Shown here one piece after another: positions 35,826 through 44,583 of a stretch of DNA of 64,000 nucleotides (position 1 is the stretch's first letter; each line of letters starts with the position of its first letter). Both the position numbers and the translations under genes were made by a program. The stretch spans positions 186,001 to 250,000 of the forward strand of contig JAWKMJ010000002.1 of NCBI GenBank assembly GCA_041392305.1, read 5' to 3'. Under the pieces are notes generated by a model. The model saw only the letters and a program-made list of their open reading frames with translations. It ran no database searches and was not told the origin of the DNA. The stretch is from JAGQYP01 sp041392305 (GTDB taxonomy: Bacteria > Bacteroidota > Bacteroidia > Flavobacteriales_D > Crocinitomicaceae).

Positions 35826-36320
35826 ATGGATTTAGTTACGCCTTCGTTAGGACTTATATTCTGGACAACGTTAATCTTCGTTATTCTTTTAATGCTTTTG
35901 GCTAAGTATGCTTGGAAACCAATTCTAGGTGCAGTTAAAGCAAGAGAAGAAAAGATCAATAATGCATTGGAAGCTGCTGAAAAAGCGCAAAAAGAAATGC
36001 AGGAATTGCAGTCTAAGAATGAAGATCTTTTGAAAGAAGCTAGAGCAGAAAGAGATACAATGATGAAAGAAGCGAAAGAAACTTCCATCAGACTTGTAGA
36101 AGAAGCTAAAGCAAAATCAAAAGAAGAGGCTGGTAAAATTATCGAGGATGCTCGTAAGTCAATTGAAATGGAAAAGACAGCTGCGATTGCTGAGTTGAAA
36201 GCTCAAGTTGCTTCTATCTCATTGGAGATTGCTGAAAGAATTCTTGAAGGAGAATTAGCTTCAGATTCAAAGCAAAAAGCATTGGCTGATAAATTGGCTG
36301 AGGACATCAACTTAAATTAA
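35826..36320 (+). CDS. atpF: F0F1 ATP synthase subunit b
   Basis: 164 residues: one N-terminal membrane helix (LIFWTTLIFVILLMLLAKYAW) followed by a long charged helix (ALEAAEKAQKEMQELQSKNEDLL onward) that forms the peripheral stalk dimer. Size and composition are normal. It lies 7 bp upstream of atpH. Confidence 0.95.
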   Translation: MDLVTPSLGLIFWTTLIFVILLMLLAKYAWKPILGAVKAREEKINNALEAAEKAQKEMQELQSKNEDLLKEARAERDTMMKEAKETSIRLVEEAKAKSKEEAGKIIEDARKSIEMEKTAAIAELKAQVASISLEIAERILEGELASDSKQKALADKLAEDINLN

Positions 36321-36327
36321 TCAAGAG

Positions 36328-36864
36328 ATGAAAGGAACAAAAGTAGCTTCACGTTTTGCCAAATCTCTTTTGGAACTTGCGATCGAACAAAAATCGGAAG
36401 ACAAGGTGCTAAAAGACATGGAGATGGTAGACGAGTTATGCGAAGAATCTAAGGATTTCAATAACCTTTTGAAAAATCCTATCATCAATGCTTCTAAAAA
36501 GATCGCGATTACAGATACGATCTTCAAAGGTAAAATTGAAAAGATCTCGGATAATTTCATCAATTTGATCATCAAACACAACAGAGAACAGTATTTGGAA
36601 GAGATTGCTGAATCATACATTCTTCAATACAAAGAATACAAAGGAATTATCGATGTTGAGGTGATTTCAGCGATCAAATTAGATAAGAAAACAATGGACT
36701 CCGTAATGGAGAAAGTAAAGGCAAAATACTCTGGTACTTTTAATATAAAAGAAACGGTCAATAAAGACGTGATTGGTGGATTTATTTTAAGAGTGGGTCA
36801 CGAACAGATCGACATGAGTATTGCGAGAAAGATTAATGATTATAAACATATATTATTACAGTAG
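36328..36864 (+). CDS. atpH: F0F1 ATP synthase subunit delta
   Basis: 178 residues with the delta/OSCP pattern: an N-terminal helical bundle starting KVASRFAKSLLELAIEQ, then the C-terminal domain with the conserved end NKDVIGGFILRVGHEQIDMSIARKI (D-x-x-I-xGGF). It connects the peripheral stalk to the alpha/beta head. Normal length, between atpF and atpA. Confidence 0.95.
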   Translation: MKGTKVASRFAKSLLELAIEQKSEDKVLKDMEMVDELCEESKDFNNLLKNPIINASKKIAITDTIFKGKIEKISDNFINLIIKHNREQYLEEIAESYILQYKEYKGIIDVEVISAIKLDKKTMDSVMEKVKAKYSGTFNIKETVNKDVIGGFILRVGHEQIDMSIARKINDYKHILLQ

Positions 36865-36899
36865 TCTGGTAAGCAGACTCAAATTTTAAAACTTAAGTT

Positions 36900-38480
36900 A
36901 TGGCTGATATCAAACCAGCAGAAGTTTCTGCAATTTTAAGAGAACAGCTTTCAGGATTCAAATCTGAATCAGAATTAGAAGAAGTAGGTACTGTACTTCA
37001 AGTAGGGGATGGTGTTGCCAGAATCTATGGTCTTAATGGCGTAGGTTATGGTGAGTTGATTGAATTCGATGGAGGTATCGAAGGAATCGCACTTAACCTT
37101 GAAGAAGATAATGTAGGGGCGGTACTTCTTGGTTCGTCAGAAGTCGTGAAAGAAGGTTCTACTGTTAAAAGAACAAAAAGAATTGCATCGATCAATGTTG
37201 GAGAAGGTGTAGTTGGAAGAGTAGTAAATACTTTGGGTGAACCAATCGATGGTAAAGGTCCAATTCAAGGTGAATTATTCGAAATGCCAATCGAAAGAAA
37301 AGCTCCTTCTGTAATCTACAGACAACCGGTAAACGAACCTCTTCAAACAGGTATCAAGGCGGTTGACTCAATGATTCCAATTGGTAGAGGTCAACGTGAG
37401 TTGGTTATTGGTGATAGACAAACTGGTAAAACAACGGTTTGTATCGATACAATTATCAATCAGAAAGAATTTTATGATGCAGGTGAGCCTGTGTTCTGTA
37501 TATATGTTGCTATTGGGCAAAAAGCTTCTACAGTGGCAGGAATTACTAAGAAATTAGAAGAAGCTGGTGCAATGGCTTATACAACTGTTGTTGCTGCAAA
37601 TGCTTCTGACCCTGCTCCAATGCAGTTTTACGCTCCTTTCTCAGGTGCTGCGATCGGTGAGTATTTTAGAGATACTGGTAGACCAGCTTTGATCATTTAT
37701 GATGATTTATCTAAGCAAGCGGTTGCGTATAGAGAGGTTTCACTTCTTTTAAGAAGACCTCCAGGACGTGAGGCTTACCCTGGTGATGTATTCTACTTAC
37801 ACTCAAGATTGTTAGAAAGAGCTGCGAAAGTGATCAACTCGGATGATATCGCTGGTCAAATGAACGACCTTCCTGAGTCCTTGAAAGGAAAAGTAAAAGG
37901 TGGAGGATCTTTAACTGCACTTCCAATCATTGAAACTCAAGCAGGAGACGTTTCAGCTTATATTCCAACAAACGTAATTTCGATTACAGATGGTCAGATC
38001 TTCTTGGAGTCTAACTTGTTTAACGCAGGTGTGAGACCAGCGATTAACGTAGGTATCTCGGTATCTCGTGTTGGTGGATCTGCTCAAATTAAGTCGATGA
38101 AGAAGGTTGCTGGTACTTTGAAATTGGATCAAGCACAATATAGAGAGCTAGAGGCTTTCGCTAAGTTTGGTTCTGATTTGGATGCAGCTACTAAGTCGAT
38201 CTTGGATAAAGGTGCGAAAAACGTGGAAATTCTTAAGCAAAAAGAAGGAGATCCATATACAGTAGAAAATCAGATTGCGATCATTTACGCTGGTACTAAA
38301 GGTCTTTTAGGAAAAGTTCCAGTAGCGAAAGTAAAAGAATTTGAAGCTGAATTCTTACACTTCTTGAACGCAAAACATAGAGATACTTTAGATCAGTTGA
38401 AAGCTGGTAAATATACTGATGAGCAAACTTCAGTATTGGAAAAAGTAGCTCTTGAAATTGCTGATAAATACGGAAATTAA
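36900..38480 (+). CDS. atpA: F0F1 ATP synthase subunit alpha
   Basis: 526 residues. The Walker A motif GDRQTGKTT is at 171-179, the arginine-finger region lies in NVISITDGQIFLESNLF and following sequence, and RPPGREAYPGDVFYLHSRLLERAAK is the family signature. The alpha subunit forms the non-catalytic sites of the head; atpD for the catalytic beta subunit is not in this window. Followed by a small hairpin and then atpG. Confidence 0.97.
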   Translation: MADIKPAEVSAILREQLSGFKSESELEEVGTVLQVGDGVARIYGLNGVGYGELIEFDGGIEGIALNLEEDNVGAVLLGSSEVVKEGSTVKRTKRIASINVGEGVVGRVVNTLGEPIDGKGPIQGELFEMPIERKAPSVIYRQPVNEPLQTGIKAVDSMIPIGRGQRELVIGDRQTGKTTVCIDTIINQKEFYDAGEPVFCIYVAIGQKASTVAGITKKLEEAGAMAYTTVVAANASDPAPMQFYAPFSGAAIGEYFRDTGRPALIIYDDLSKQAVAYREVSLLLRRPPGREAYPGDVFYLHSRLLERAAKVINSDDIAGQMNDLPESLKGKVKGGGSLTALPIIETQAGDVSAYIPTNVISITDGQIFLESNLFNAGVRPAINVGISVSRVGGSAQIKSMKKVAGTLKLDQAQYRELEAFAKFGSDLDAATKSILDKGAKNVEILKQKEGDPYTVENQIAIIYAGTKGLLGKVPVAKVKEFEAEFLHFLNAKHRDTLDQLKAGKYTDEQTSVLEKVALEIADKYGN

Positions 38481-38491
38481 TAAGATTAAAT

Positions 38492-38513
38492 GAGCGTTTT
38501 CGGACGCTCTTTT
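38492..38513 (+). terminator. Intra-operon hairpin between atpA and atpG
   Basis: GAGCGT (38492-38497) pairs with ACGCTC (38504-38509), loop TTTCGG, followed by four T. A short stem and short T-run suggest partial termination only. Confidence 0.6.
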
Positions 38514-38533
38514 AAAACAACTTATAAAGAAAG

Positions 38534-39403
38534 ATGGCAAATCTTAAGGAAATAAGAAGCAGAATTACCTCAGTAGCTTCAACAATGCAGATCACTTCAG
38601 CAATGAAGATGGTTTCTGCTGCTAAGTTGAAAAAAGCACAGGATGGGATCACGCAAATGCGTCCTTATTCTGAAAAATTGCAGGAAATTCTGTCTAATTT
38701 GACTTCTTCTCTGGATATGTCTGAGAACCAATACGCTCAGGATCGTGAGGTGAAAAATGTATTGATTGTGGCCGTAACTTCTAACAGAGGTTTGTGTGGT
38801 GGTTTTAACAACAACATCATCAAAGGAACCAATCAGTACATCAAAAACAATCCAAACGAAAATATTCAGGTATTAGGATTAGGAAAGAAGGCTCAGGATG
38901 CTTTCAAAAGAGCAGATTTTTACCATACTGCCTACGGTGAAGATTTGACTAAGGTATACGATGACATCAAATTTGAAAACATCGAACACCTTGGAGAATA
39001 CCTAATGGAACAATACAAAGAAGGAAAATTTGATAAAATCTATTTGTTCTACAACAGTTTTAAAAATGCGGCTACACAAGAGGTGAAGAATGAACAATTC
39101 CTGCCTGTAGAGCAAACTGCAAGTGAAACAAAAACAACATCAATTGACTACATTTTCGAGCCTTCCAAGGAGGAGATTGTGGATGAATTGATTCCAAAAT
39201 CATTAAAAACTCAGTTGTACAAGGCAGTGTTGGATTCTTGGGCTTCAGAACATGGAGCAAGGATGACAGCTATGCATAAAGCAACAGATAATGCAGACGC
39301 TTTAAGAAAAGAGTTGACTTTGTCTTACAATAAAGCTAGACAAGCAGCTATTACCAACGAGATCTTGGAGATTGTTGGTGGTGCAGAAGCGCTGAACAAC
39401 TAA
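38534..39403 (+). CDS. atpG: F0F1 ATP synthase subunit gamma
   Basis: 289 residues. The N-terminal helix LKEIRSRITSVASTMQITSAMKMVSAAKLKKAQ and the C-terminal helix KATDNADALRKELTLSYNKARQAAITNEILEIVGGAEAL form the rotating coiled-coil shaft. The middle SNRGLCGGFNNNI is the conserved Rossmann-like start. It is the last gene of this atp group, and a terminator follows about 20 bp after the stop. atpD and atpC are expected elsewhere, as usual in Bacteroidota. Confidence 0.96.
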   Translation: MANLKEIRSRITSVASTMQITSAMKMVSAAKLKKAQDGITQMRPYSEKLQEILSNLTSSLDMSENQYAQDREVKNVLIVAVTSNRGLCGGFNNNIIKGTNQYIKNNPNENIQVLGLGKKAQDAFKRADFYHTAYGEDLTKVYDDIKFENIEHLGEYLMEQYKEGKFDKIYLFYNSFKNAATQEVKNEQFLPVEQTASETKTTSIDYIFEPSKEEIVDELIPKSLKTQLYKAVLDSWASEHGARMTAMHKATDNADALRKELTLSYNKARQAAITNEILEIVGGAEALNN

Positions 39404-39422
39404 TAATATTTGTTTATATTCA

Positions 39423-39451
39423 AACCCAGGCTTTCGAGTCTGGGTTTTTTT
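39423..39451 (+). terminator. Rho-independent terminator after the atp genes
   Basis: AACCCAGGC (39423-39431) pairs with GTCTGGGTT (39438-39446) with one G-T pair, loop TTTCGA, then five more T. The next start codon is 7 bp beyond. Confidence 0.9.
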
Positions 39452-39457
39452 GTACCC

Positions 39458-40024
39458 ATGCTTTTAGAATTAGATGATAAAATATTAAGTGTTGATCTGC
39501 TCAACGAAAAGTTTACCTGCAATTTGGATAAGTGCAAAGGAGCTTGTTGTGTGGAAGGAACAGATGGTGCACCTCTTGAAGATAAGGAAGTAGAAACAAT
39601 CAAAGAGTTGCTACCAAAGATTCAACCTTACATGCGCCCAGAAGCCATTGAGTATGTGAATGAAATGGGTGTTTCATACCTGGACTGGGAAAATGAACCT
39701 GTTACCCAAATCATCAACGGAAAAGAATGCGTATTTGTCTATTTTGATGAAAAAGGCATTGCTAAATGCGCCATAGAAAAAGGATTCGAAAACGGAGATT
39801 ACTCATTTAAAAAACCAATCTCTTGTTATTTGTACCCGATTAGAATCAAGAAGTATGAAAAGTTCACTGCTTTGAATTATCATCAATGGGATATTTGTGA
39901 GGATGCAAGGGAATTTGGAAAGGAAACCCAGTTAAATGTATTTGAGTTCCTGAAACAACCTATTATAGATCGATTTGGGGAAGAATTTTATCATGAATTG
40001 GTTCAGGTGAAGAAGGATTTGTGA
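39458..40024 (+). CDS. DUF3109 family protein, cysteine-rich
   Basis: 188 residues from ATG 39458 (MLLELDDKILSVDLL); longer starts would read through the terminator. The N-terminal CNLDKCKGACCVEG and later CVF, KCAIEKGF, PISCYLYPIRI and WDICEDA give a spaced cysteine set typical of DUF3109 and related YkgJ-like proteins thought to bind zinc or an Fe-S cluster. Function is not known. It starts immediately behind the atp terminator and converges with the kelch protein gene 2 bp away. Confidence 0.88.
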   Translation: MLLELDDKILSVDLLNEKFTCNLDKCKGACCVEGTDGAPLEDKEVETIKELLPKIQPYMRPEAIEYVNEMGVSYLDWENEPVTQIINGKECVFVYFDEKGIAKCAIEKGFENGDYSFKKPISCYLYPIRIKKYEKFTALNYHQWDICEDAREFGKETQLNVFEFLKQPIIDRFGEEFYHELVQVKKDL

Positions 40025-40026
40025 TT

Positions 40027-41202
40027 CTATTCTTTAATAAATCTTTCTTGGATTATCCTGTTTTCCATTTCAAGCACTAAAAAATATACCCCAGAGTTTA
40101 GATGTTGAACCCTAATACTTCCATTTGTTTTTTCATCTAATAATAATTCACCTTTTAACGAATAGATTTTTGTAGGTATATCGATTTTGCCACCTGTTTG
40201 ATAGTAAAGTAATTCTCTAGTGGGAATTGGTCCACAGTCAATCCATCCTTGATCATTTTCGGGAATACTCAATACAGGATTGTATTTCCAAGTTTCATTG
40301 GTTCTGTTTTGAGTACTATCTAATCCACATGAATAAAATATTGTCTGATTGGATCGAAAAACCTGTCCGCCTCTTCTAGGAATACTTGGCAAGGGGTCTA
40401 AACTTGTCCAGTTTGAAGTTAAGGTATCAAATTGCCAGAGATCATTGTAAAAGGTTCCGCTACTATCTGTCCCAAACAATAAAAATATTTTGCTATCAAT
40501 CATTGTGATTTTGCAATAAGATCTACCCAAACCAGAGAAAGTTGTAAGAGGATTCCATGATGGATTACTTGGATTGAATTCATATAAAATGTTGGAGTAA
40601 TTTCCTGCATCATCCACTCCTCCAAACAAATATCCTTTTTGATCATTTGAACAGGCCGTACTCCTCCAATTTTCAATAGGCAAATCTCCTTCTTGTGTCA
40701 ATGAATTGAATATGGGATCGAAGGACCAAACTTCTTTAATCGCATTTTGATTGTTTGTTTTTCCACCTAATATATAAGCGATACCATTCAGTGTGAAACA
40801 ACTTGCTCCAGATCTTCCCAAACCAGGTAATGTATCTTTTGGACTCCATTGGTCTGAAATTGGATCATATTCCCATAAATCATTTAAAAATTGTCCACCG
40901 CGTATTCCACCAAAAACATATCCTTTTCCATTTATTGAAAAACCACAAGCATATTGTCTTTCTTGATTTGCTGGAAGAAAGGCAATCTGAGTCCATATTT
41001 CACCTACATGATCAAAGCAATAAAACTCGCCTAATTCTGACCACCATGGACTAAGTCCACTGCCAATATAACTTTTGTTTCCAATGGTAAAAGCAACTCC
41101 ATCATCCATGGCAGTACCTGGATAATTTGCTGTCATCCCCCAATTCTGTGAGAAAGATGGAATTGTGGATTGAAAAAAGAGGAAGAACAAAAAATGCTTC
41201 AT
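40027..41202 (-). CDS. Secreted kelch-repeat beta-propeller with type A T9SS-like tail
   Basis: 391 residues with a signal peptide (MKHFLFFLFFQSTIPSFSQ). Six kelch-type blades are seen between about 20 and 320 (for example GKGYVFGGIRGGQFLNDLWEYDP, AYILGGKTNNQNAIKEVWSFDP), each with the GG and W/Y-F positions. The C-terminus IYSLKGELLLDE then LNSGVYFLVLEMENR has the shape of a type A T9SS tail, although a YPNP motif is missing. It is therefore probably exported to the surface or medium, with a sugar- or protein-binding propeller. No partner gene is evident. Confidence 0.82.
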   Translation of the reverse strand: MKHFLFFLFFQSTIPSFSQNWGMTANYPGTAMDDGVAFTIGNKSYIGSGLSPWWSELGEFYCFDHVGEIWTQIAFLPANQERQYACGFSINGKGYVFGGIRGGQFLNDLWEYDPISDQWSPKDTLPGLGRSGASCFTLNGIAYILGGKTNNQNAIKEVWSFDPIFNSLTQEGDLPIENWRSTACSNDQKGYLFGGVDDAGNYSNILYEFNPSNPSWNPLTTFSGLGRSYCKITMIDSKIFLLFGTDSSGTFYNDLWQFDTLTSNWTSLDPLPSIPRRGGQVFRSNQTIFYSCGLDSTQNRTNETWKYNPVLSIPENDQGWIDCGPIPTRELLYYQTGGKIDIPTKIYSLKGELLLDEKTNGSIRVQHLNSGVYFLVLEMENRIIQERFIKE

Positions 41203-41252
41203 GGTAAAGAAATGATTTATTTTAACGAAAATATATTTGAACTATTGCTTTC

Positions 41253-41260
41253 TATTTTTG
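41253..41260 (+). promoter_or_regulatory. Candidate -7 box before the small secreted gene
   Basis: TATTTTTG fits TAnnTTTG and lies 45 bp before ATG 41306. It supports that start over an in-frame ATG at 41237, which would be upstream of the transcript. Confidence 0.4.
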
Positions 41261-41305
41261 TACAGAATGATGATATTCAATTTACTAAACTTTAAAATTA
41301 TTTTT

Positions 41306-41701
41306 ATGAGACATTTATCGTTAATCGTTTTTTTATTCTTTGGATTAGCAATGTTCGCTCAAAACGATGAAAAATTTAAACCTTCTAAAGATATGGTGTC
41401 GATAGATGCTCTTCGAGGAGAATTGGAGGTTAAAGTGGGAACCAAAATCTATTATACGGGAAGTGTACATGGATCGGTTGGGTCAACCTTCTCGATTGGA
41501 GCAGATCCAGAAATAAAATTTGTCAGAAAGTATTTTCACTATAATGATCCCAAAAAAGCAGAGATGAATGGAGGAGATGCTGGAAAAGAGACTTATGTAT
41601 ATGAAGCAAGCAAGACTGGTGAATATACGGTAACTATTAAGGAAAGGTTTAGGGGAGAAGTTCAATATACCCATAACGTTAAAGTTAAGGTAGTGGAATA
41701 A
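41306..41701 (+). CDS. Small exported beta-rich protein, unknown
   Basis: 131 residues from ATG 41306 (MRHLSLIVFLFFGLAMFAQ, a clear signal peptide). The mature 112 residues look like a single beta-sandwich (YYTGSVHGSVGSTFSIG, TGEYTVTIKERFRGEVQYTHNVKVKVV), ending like an Ig-like domain with GxYTVT. No Cys is present. I know no family. It converges with the minus-strand DAB gene group; a long inverted repeat lies between them. Confidence 0.72.
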   Translation: MRHLSLIVFLFFGLAMFAQNDEKFKPSKDMVSIDALRGELEVKVGTKIYYTGSVHGSVGSTFSIGADPEIKFVRKYFHYNDPKKAEMNGGDAGKETYVYEASKTGEYTVTIKERFRGEVQYTHNVKVKVVE

Positions 41702-41735
41702 TATTCTGACACCTTATATCATTTAAGTTGGCTTT

Positions 41736-41798
41736 GATTCATATATAGTTTGCGGTTGACAAAAAGTCTTTCAACTTTAGCAACCGCAAACATGAATC
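41736..41798. repeat. Long imperfect inverted repeat between convergent genes
   Basis: TTTGCGGTTG (41749-41758) is the exact inverse of CAACCGCAAA (41781-41790), separated by 22 bp. Outside it, GATTCAT (41736-41742) pairs with ATGAATC (41792-41798). The inner and outer arms are set off by 6 nt on one side and 1 nt on the other. There is no T-tract, so it is not a standard terminator. Confidence 0.8.
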
Positions 41799-41802
41799 AA
41801 CA

Positions 41803-42117
41803 TTAAACCCCGACAGTTCGCTGTTGTCTAGAATTGAATGATTTATTTGGTCGAAGATTAATTGTGAAACTAATTTCTCCAAGAGTGTTTTCCGGTAATT
41901 TTTCTGAAAAAAGTTGTTTCAACTCTTCCTTTTTTGTTTCCAGTGCTTTAATTTTATTTTTTGTTTCACTTGAAGAGAGAGAATGATCTTTTTCCCAGTT
42001 TATTAAATACTGAAGTTTGTAATCTTTGATTTGATCATCAATCATATTGAGAATCAATTTTCGCGAAGTTGGATTGGAAAGATCCAATTTATCGATAACA
42101 ACTTTTCTTGTTTCCAT
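41803..42117 (-). CDS. Small protein following dabA, unknown
   Basis: 104 residues, mostly helical and charged (KLILNMIDDQIKDYKLQYLINWEKDHSLSSSETKNKIKALETKKEELKQLF), with a C-terminal basic RPNKSFNSRQQRT tail. No signal peptide or membrane segment. It starts 10 bp after the dabA stop on the same strand, so it is probably the third gene of a dabB-dabA unit. I recognise no family. A link to bicarbonate uptake is inference from position alone. Confidence 0.65.
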   Translation of the reverse strand: METRKVVIDKLDLSNPTSRKLILNMIDDQIKDYKLQYLINWEKDHSLSSSETKNKIKALETKKEELKQLFSEKLPENTLGEISFTINLRPNKSFNSRQQRTVGV

Positions 42118-42127
42118 GCTTATAGAA

Positions 42128-44572
42128 TTAAATGGTTTGTAAATATTTTTGATTCATTTTTGTTTTTTCTTCTAAGAGTTTTCCCCAATTTCCTTTTCTA
42201 TCATATTTCCAGGAAATTTGCCCATGTTCATTTACAACTAATAAATTCATCCATCCATTCTTAAATAGTTGTTTCAAATTATCATTTTTCTCTAATATTT
42301 CAGAAATGGCGGATATGGGTGCTTCAATGATTACATTTAACCTATGCGGTTTGTGTTCATCTTTTTGAGCTCGAGAAACTGATTGAAATGGAAGACCAAT
42401 TTTAAGATCACCTCCGGAACCTTCTAGAACTCCAAAACCACCTATTACGTTGTGAAGTGTTTTATTCCCCGCACCAAAATTTTCTTTGTCCACTGTACTT
42501 GCATAGTATTGAAGATTAATCCAACTGGTCACTACCATTGGAGCCGTCATAATGGCTTCTAATATTTTGAATTCTTCGTCCGATTGCCAATCATAAGAAT
42601 GCATGAAAGCTTTGCCTTGTAGGTTAATACCCTTTGTTCGTTTCCTAGGCGCTATGATGAAGGAGTTACAACCTGCCAATCCCCATTCCGGTCTTACTTC
42701 AGACCAATCTCTGCTTCTGTTGAGAAATGCTGATTTTAGATTCATGGTTTTTGAAAGAGAAATATCCAAACGCTCACTTCTTTCTACTCGGGAGCGCGTG
42801 CTTGCCTTGTCAAGCTGTGCTTGAATTTCATTAAGTTTTTGGCGGACATTGCTCGGGATCAAGTCTTCATTCACATAGCTTATTTCATCCGTGGTTGTAT
42901 TGTGAAGACATGCAACAAAAACGGTATCACTTGGTATTTCGATATCCATTTTTGCTAAAGCGATTCTAACTTTTTCGTCATTAAGAATTTCCTGCGCAGT
43001 TAATGCATTAACATCACCAGCATGTCCACCGCATGCGCCACATTCCAATCCAGATCCATGGGGATTATTTGTTGTGGAAGCTCCATGACCTGCAATGAGT
43101 ACAATCGGTGCCATTTTGCCCTTTAAACCCATTGCAGTAAGTGCATTTTTGGCCATTTCAGCCTTCTGCTGTGTTGGAATGGAGGATAGATCAAGCCTAA
43201 TTTTATTTGAGGTTTTCGATTTTGATGGTATTGGTAATTTAGCTCGGAATCCAAAGGATTGGGCCAGGATTCTTGGTAAATAACTTACACCAAGGGGGCT
43301 TACATAGCCAAATGAGGAGATTGCTCCTATTCGAAACTTTTTTAATACTGTTTTGGTCTGCTCGTTTGAAATCGCTTTTACTTCAGACTCTCTAGGATTG
43401 TTTGAAGTTTGACATACATGCGTTGAACTTGGAATCAATACAGGGCATTGATTTCTCCCTATTATTTGTCCAAATTCTTTGTATTCAATTGGAAATCCAA
43501 AGAACCCTGCAAATCCCAGTGTTTCAATTTGTGGGGCCACTTCCTCCAAATGTCTTCTATATACTTCAGAACGTACATCTATGCAAAAAACCATTTGAGC
43601 CTTTGGACGACTCTGTTTATCTACAACAGTATGATTCTCAAATGCTTGGATGATTTCATTTTGTCCCGACAAATCATACGCTTCCTGAAGAATGACCCGA
43701 GCTTCAATGATTTCATCTATTTCTGAGTATTGGAGTTCACTTTCGTGAAGCTGCTTAAACCAAGCGGCCTTAATAGTTCCTTTATCGTATCTCTCAAAAA
43801 AGTAGGCCTCCCAGGCTAATCGGATAGCTAAAAATTCTTCCAGATTCTTGGTATATCCTCCATAGTTTTTATTATTAAAATCGATTCCTGAGATATAAGA
43901 TGACCATCCAAGGATATCTAATAAAACAGAATGGAGATAAGTTTCGATTTCAGATTCACTTATTTTTAATTGGGTCACTATTTTTTCTATAGAGTCCATA
44001 TATTTTACAGGAAGCTGTTCGACGTAAGATCGATACTCTTTCATTCCCATAATTTCTGGGGATCTATCAATTGATGCATAAGACAACCAAGCTTCATAAA
44101 GATTTTTTGAGGAAGATTGTAACTCCCAGGTTGCTATAGTATTATCAAAATAAGATGCACAAAAGGCAGATATTGATTCGATCATGAGTCTTTTAAAATC
44201 AACTTTTGCATCTATTGAAGCGATTCTCACCAAATTTAGGTTATCTTCTTGAATGGAATGATCCTTTTGCTCAAGTTGGACTAATTCCTGTAAAAATTCG
44301 GAACTGGATTTTTCTTCGATTTCTCTAATTCTTAAAGCTTTTTCTATATGGTTTAGCGAAATTTCTCCAGAATCAATTAATTCACGGTAAAACGAAATAG
44401 GTTTTGTTAGAGAAATTCCTCCAGTTTTTGCAAGAAATTGTGCAGTATCTCCGAATTCGTTTTCTAGGAATCCAAGAAAAGGGTTGACTGCAACAAAATT
44501 TTTCAAAGGCCAAGCAGGTGCAATCTTACTCATTGAATTTGAAATACTATTTTCAAGTTTAATTCGGTTCAT
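42128..44572 (-). CDS. dabA: DabA-like inorganic carbon transport subunit (DUF2309)
   Basis: 814 residues. The beta-carbonic-anhydrase-like zinc site is visible: Cys330 and Asp332 in VFCIDVRSE, His496 in IAGHGAST and Cys511 in GLECGACGGH. The 15-residue His-Cys spacing equals that of the characterised Halothiobacillus DabA. DabA works on the inner face of the membrane with DabB and is proposed to hydrate CO2 vectorially to bicarbonate, driven by cation flow. Motif EVYRRHLE follows the Cys-x-Asp. dabB lies 11 bp upstream in the same direction. In a heterotroph it would feed carboxylases rather than a Calvin cycle, none of whose genes is seen here. Confidence 0.93.
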   Translation of the reverse strand: MNRIKLENSISNSMSKIAPAWPLKNFVAVNPFLGFLENEFGDTAQFLAKTGGISLTKPISFYRELIDSGEISLNHIEKALRIREIEEKSSSEFLQELVQLEQKDHSIQEDNLNLVRIASIDAKVDFKRLMIESISAFCASYFDNTIATWELQSSSKNLYEAWLSYASIDRSPEIMGMKEYRSYVEQLPVKYMDSIEKIVTQLKISESEIETYLHSVLLDILGWSSYISGIDFNNKNYGGYTKNLEEFLAIRLAWEAYFFERYDKGTIKAAWFKQLHESELQYSEIDEIIEARVILQEAYDLSGQNEIIQAFENHTVVDKQSRPKAQMVFCIDVRSEVYRRHLEEVAPQIETLGFAGFFGFPIEYKEFGQIIGRNQCPVLIPSSTHVCQTSNNPRESEVKAISNEQTKTVLKKFRIGAISSFGYVSPLGVSYLPRILAQSFGFRAKLPIPSKSKTSNKIRLDLSSIPTQQKAEMAKNALTAMGLKGKMAPIVLIAGHGASTTNNPHGSGLECGACGGHAGDVNALTAQEILNDEKVRIALAKMDIEIPSDTVFVACLHNTTTDEISYVNEDLIPSNVRQKLNEIQAQLDKASTRSRVERSERLDISLSKTMNLKSAFLNRSRDWSEVRPEWGLAGCNSFIIAPRKRTKGINLQGKAFMHSYDWQSDEEFKILEAIMTAPMVVTSWINLQYYASTVDKENFGAGNKTLHNVIGGFGVLEGSGGDLKIGLPFQSVSRAQKDEHKPHRLNVIIEAPISAISEILEKNDNLKQLFKNGWMNLLVVNEHGQISWKYDRKGNWGKLLEEKTKMNQKYLQTI

Positions 44573-44583
44573 AAATGTGCGTT

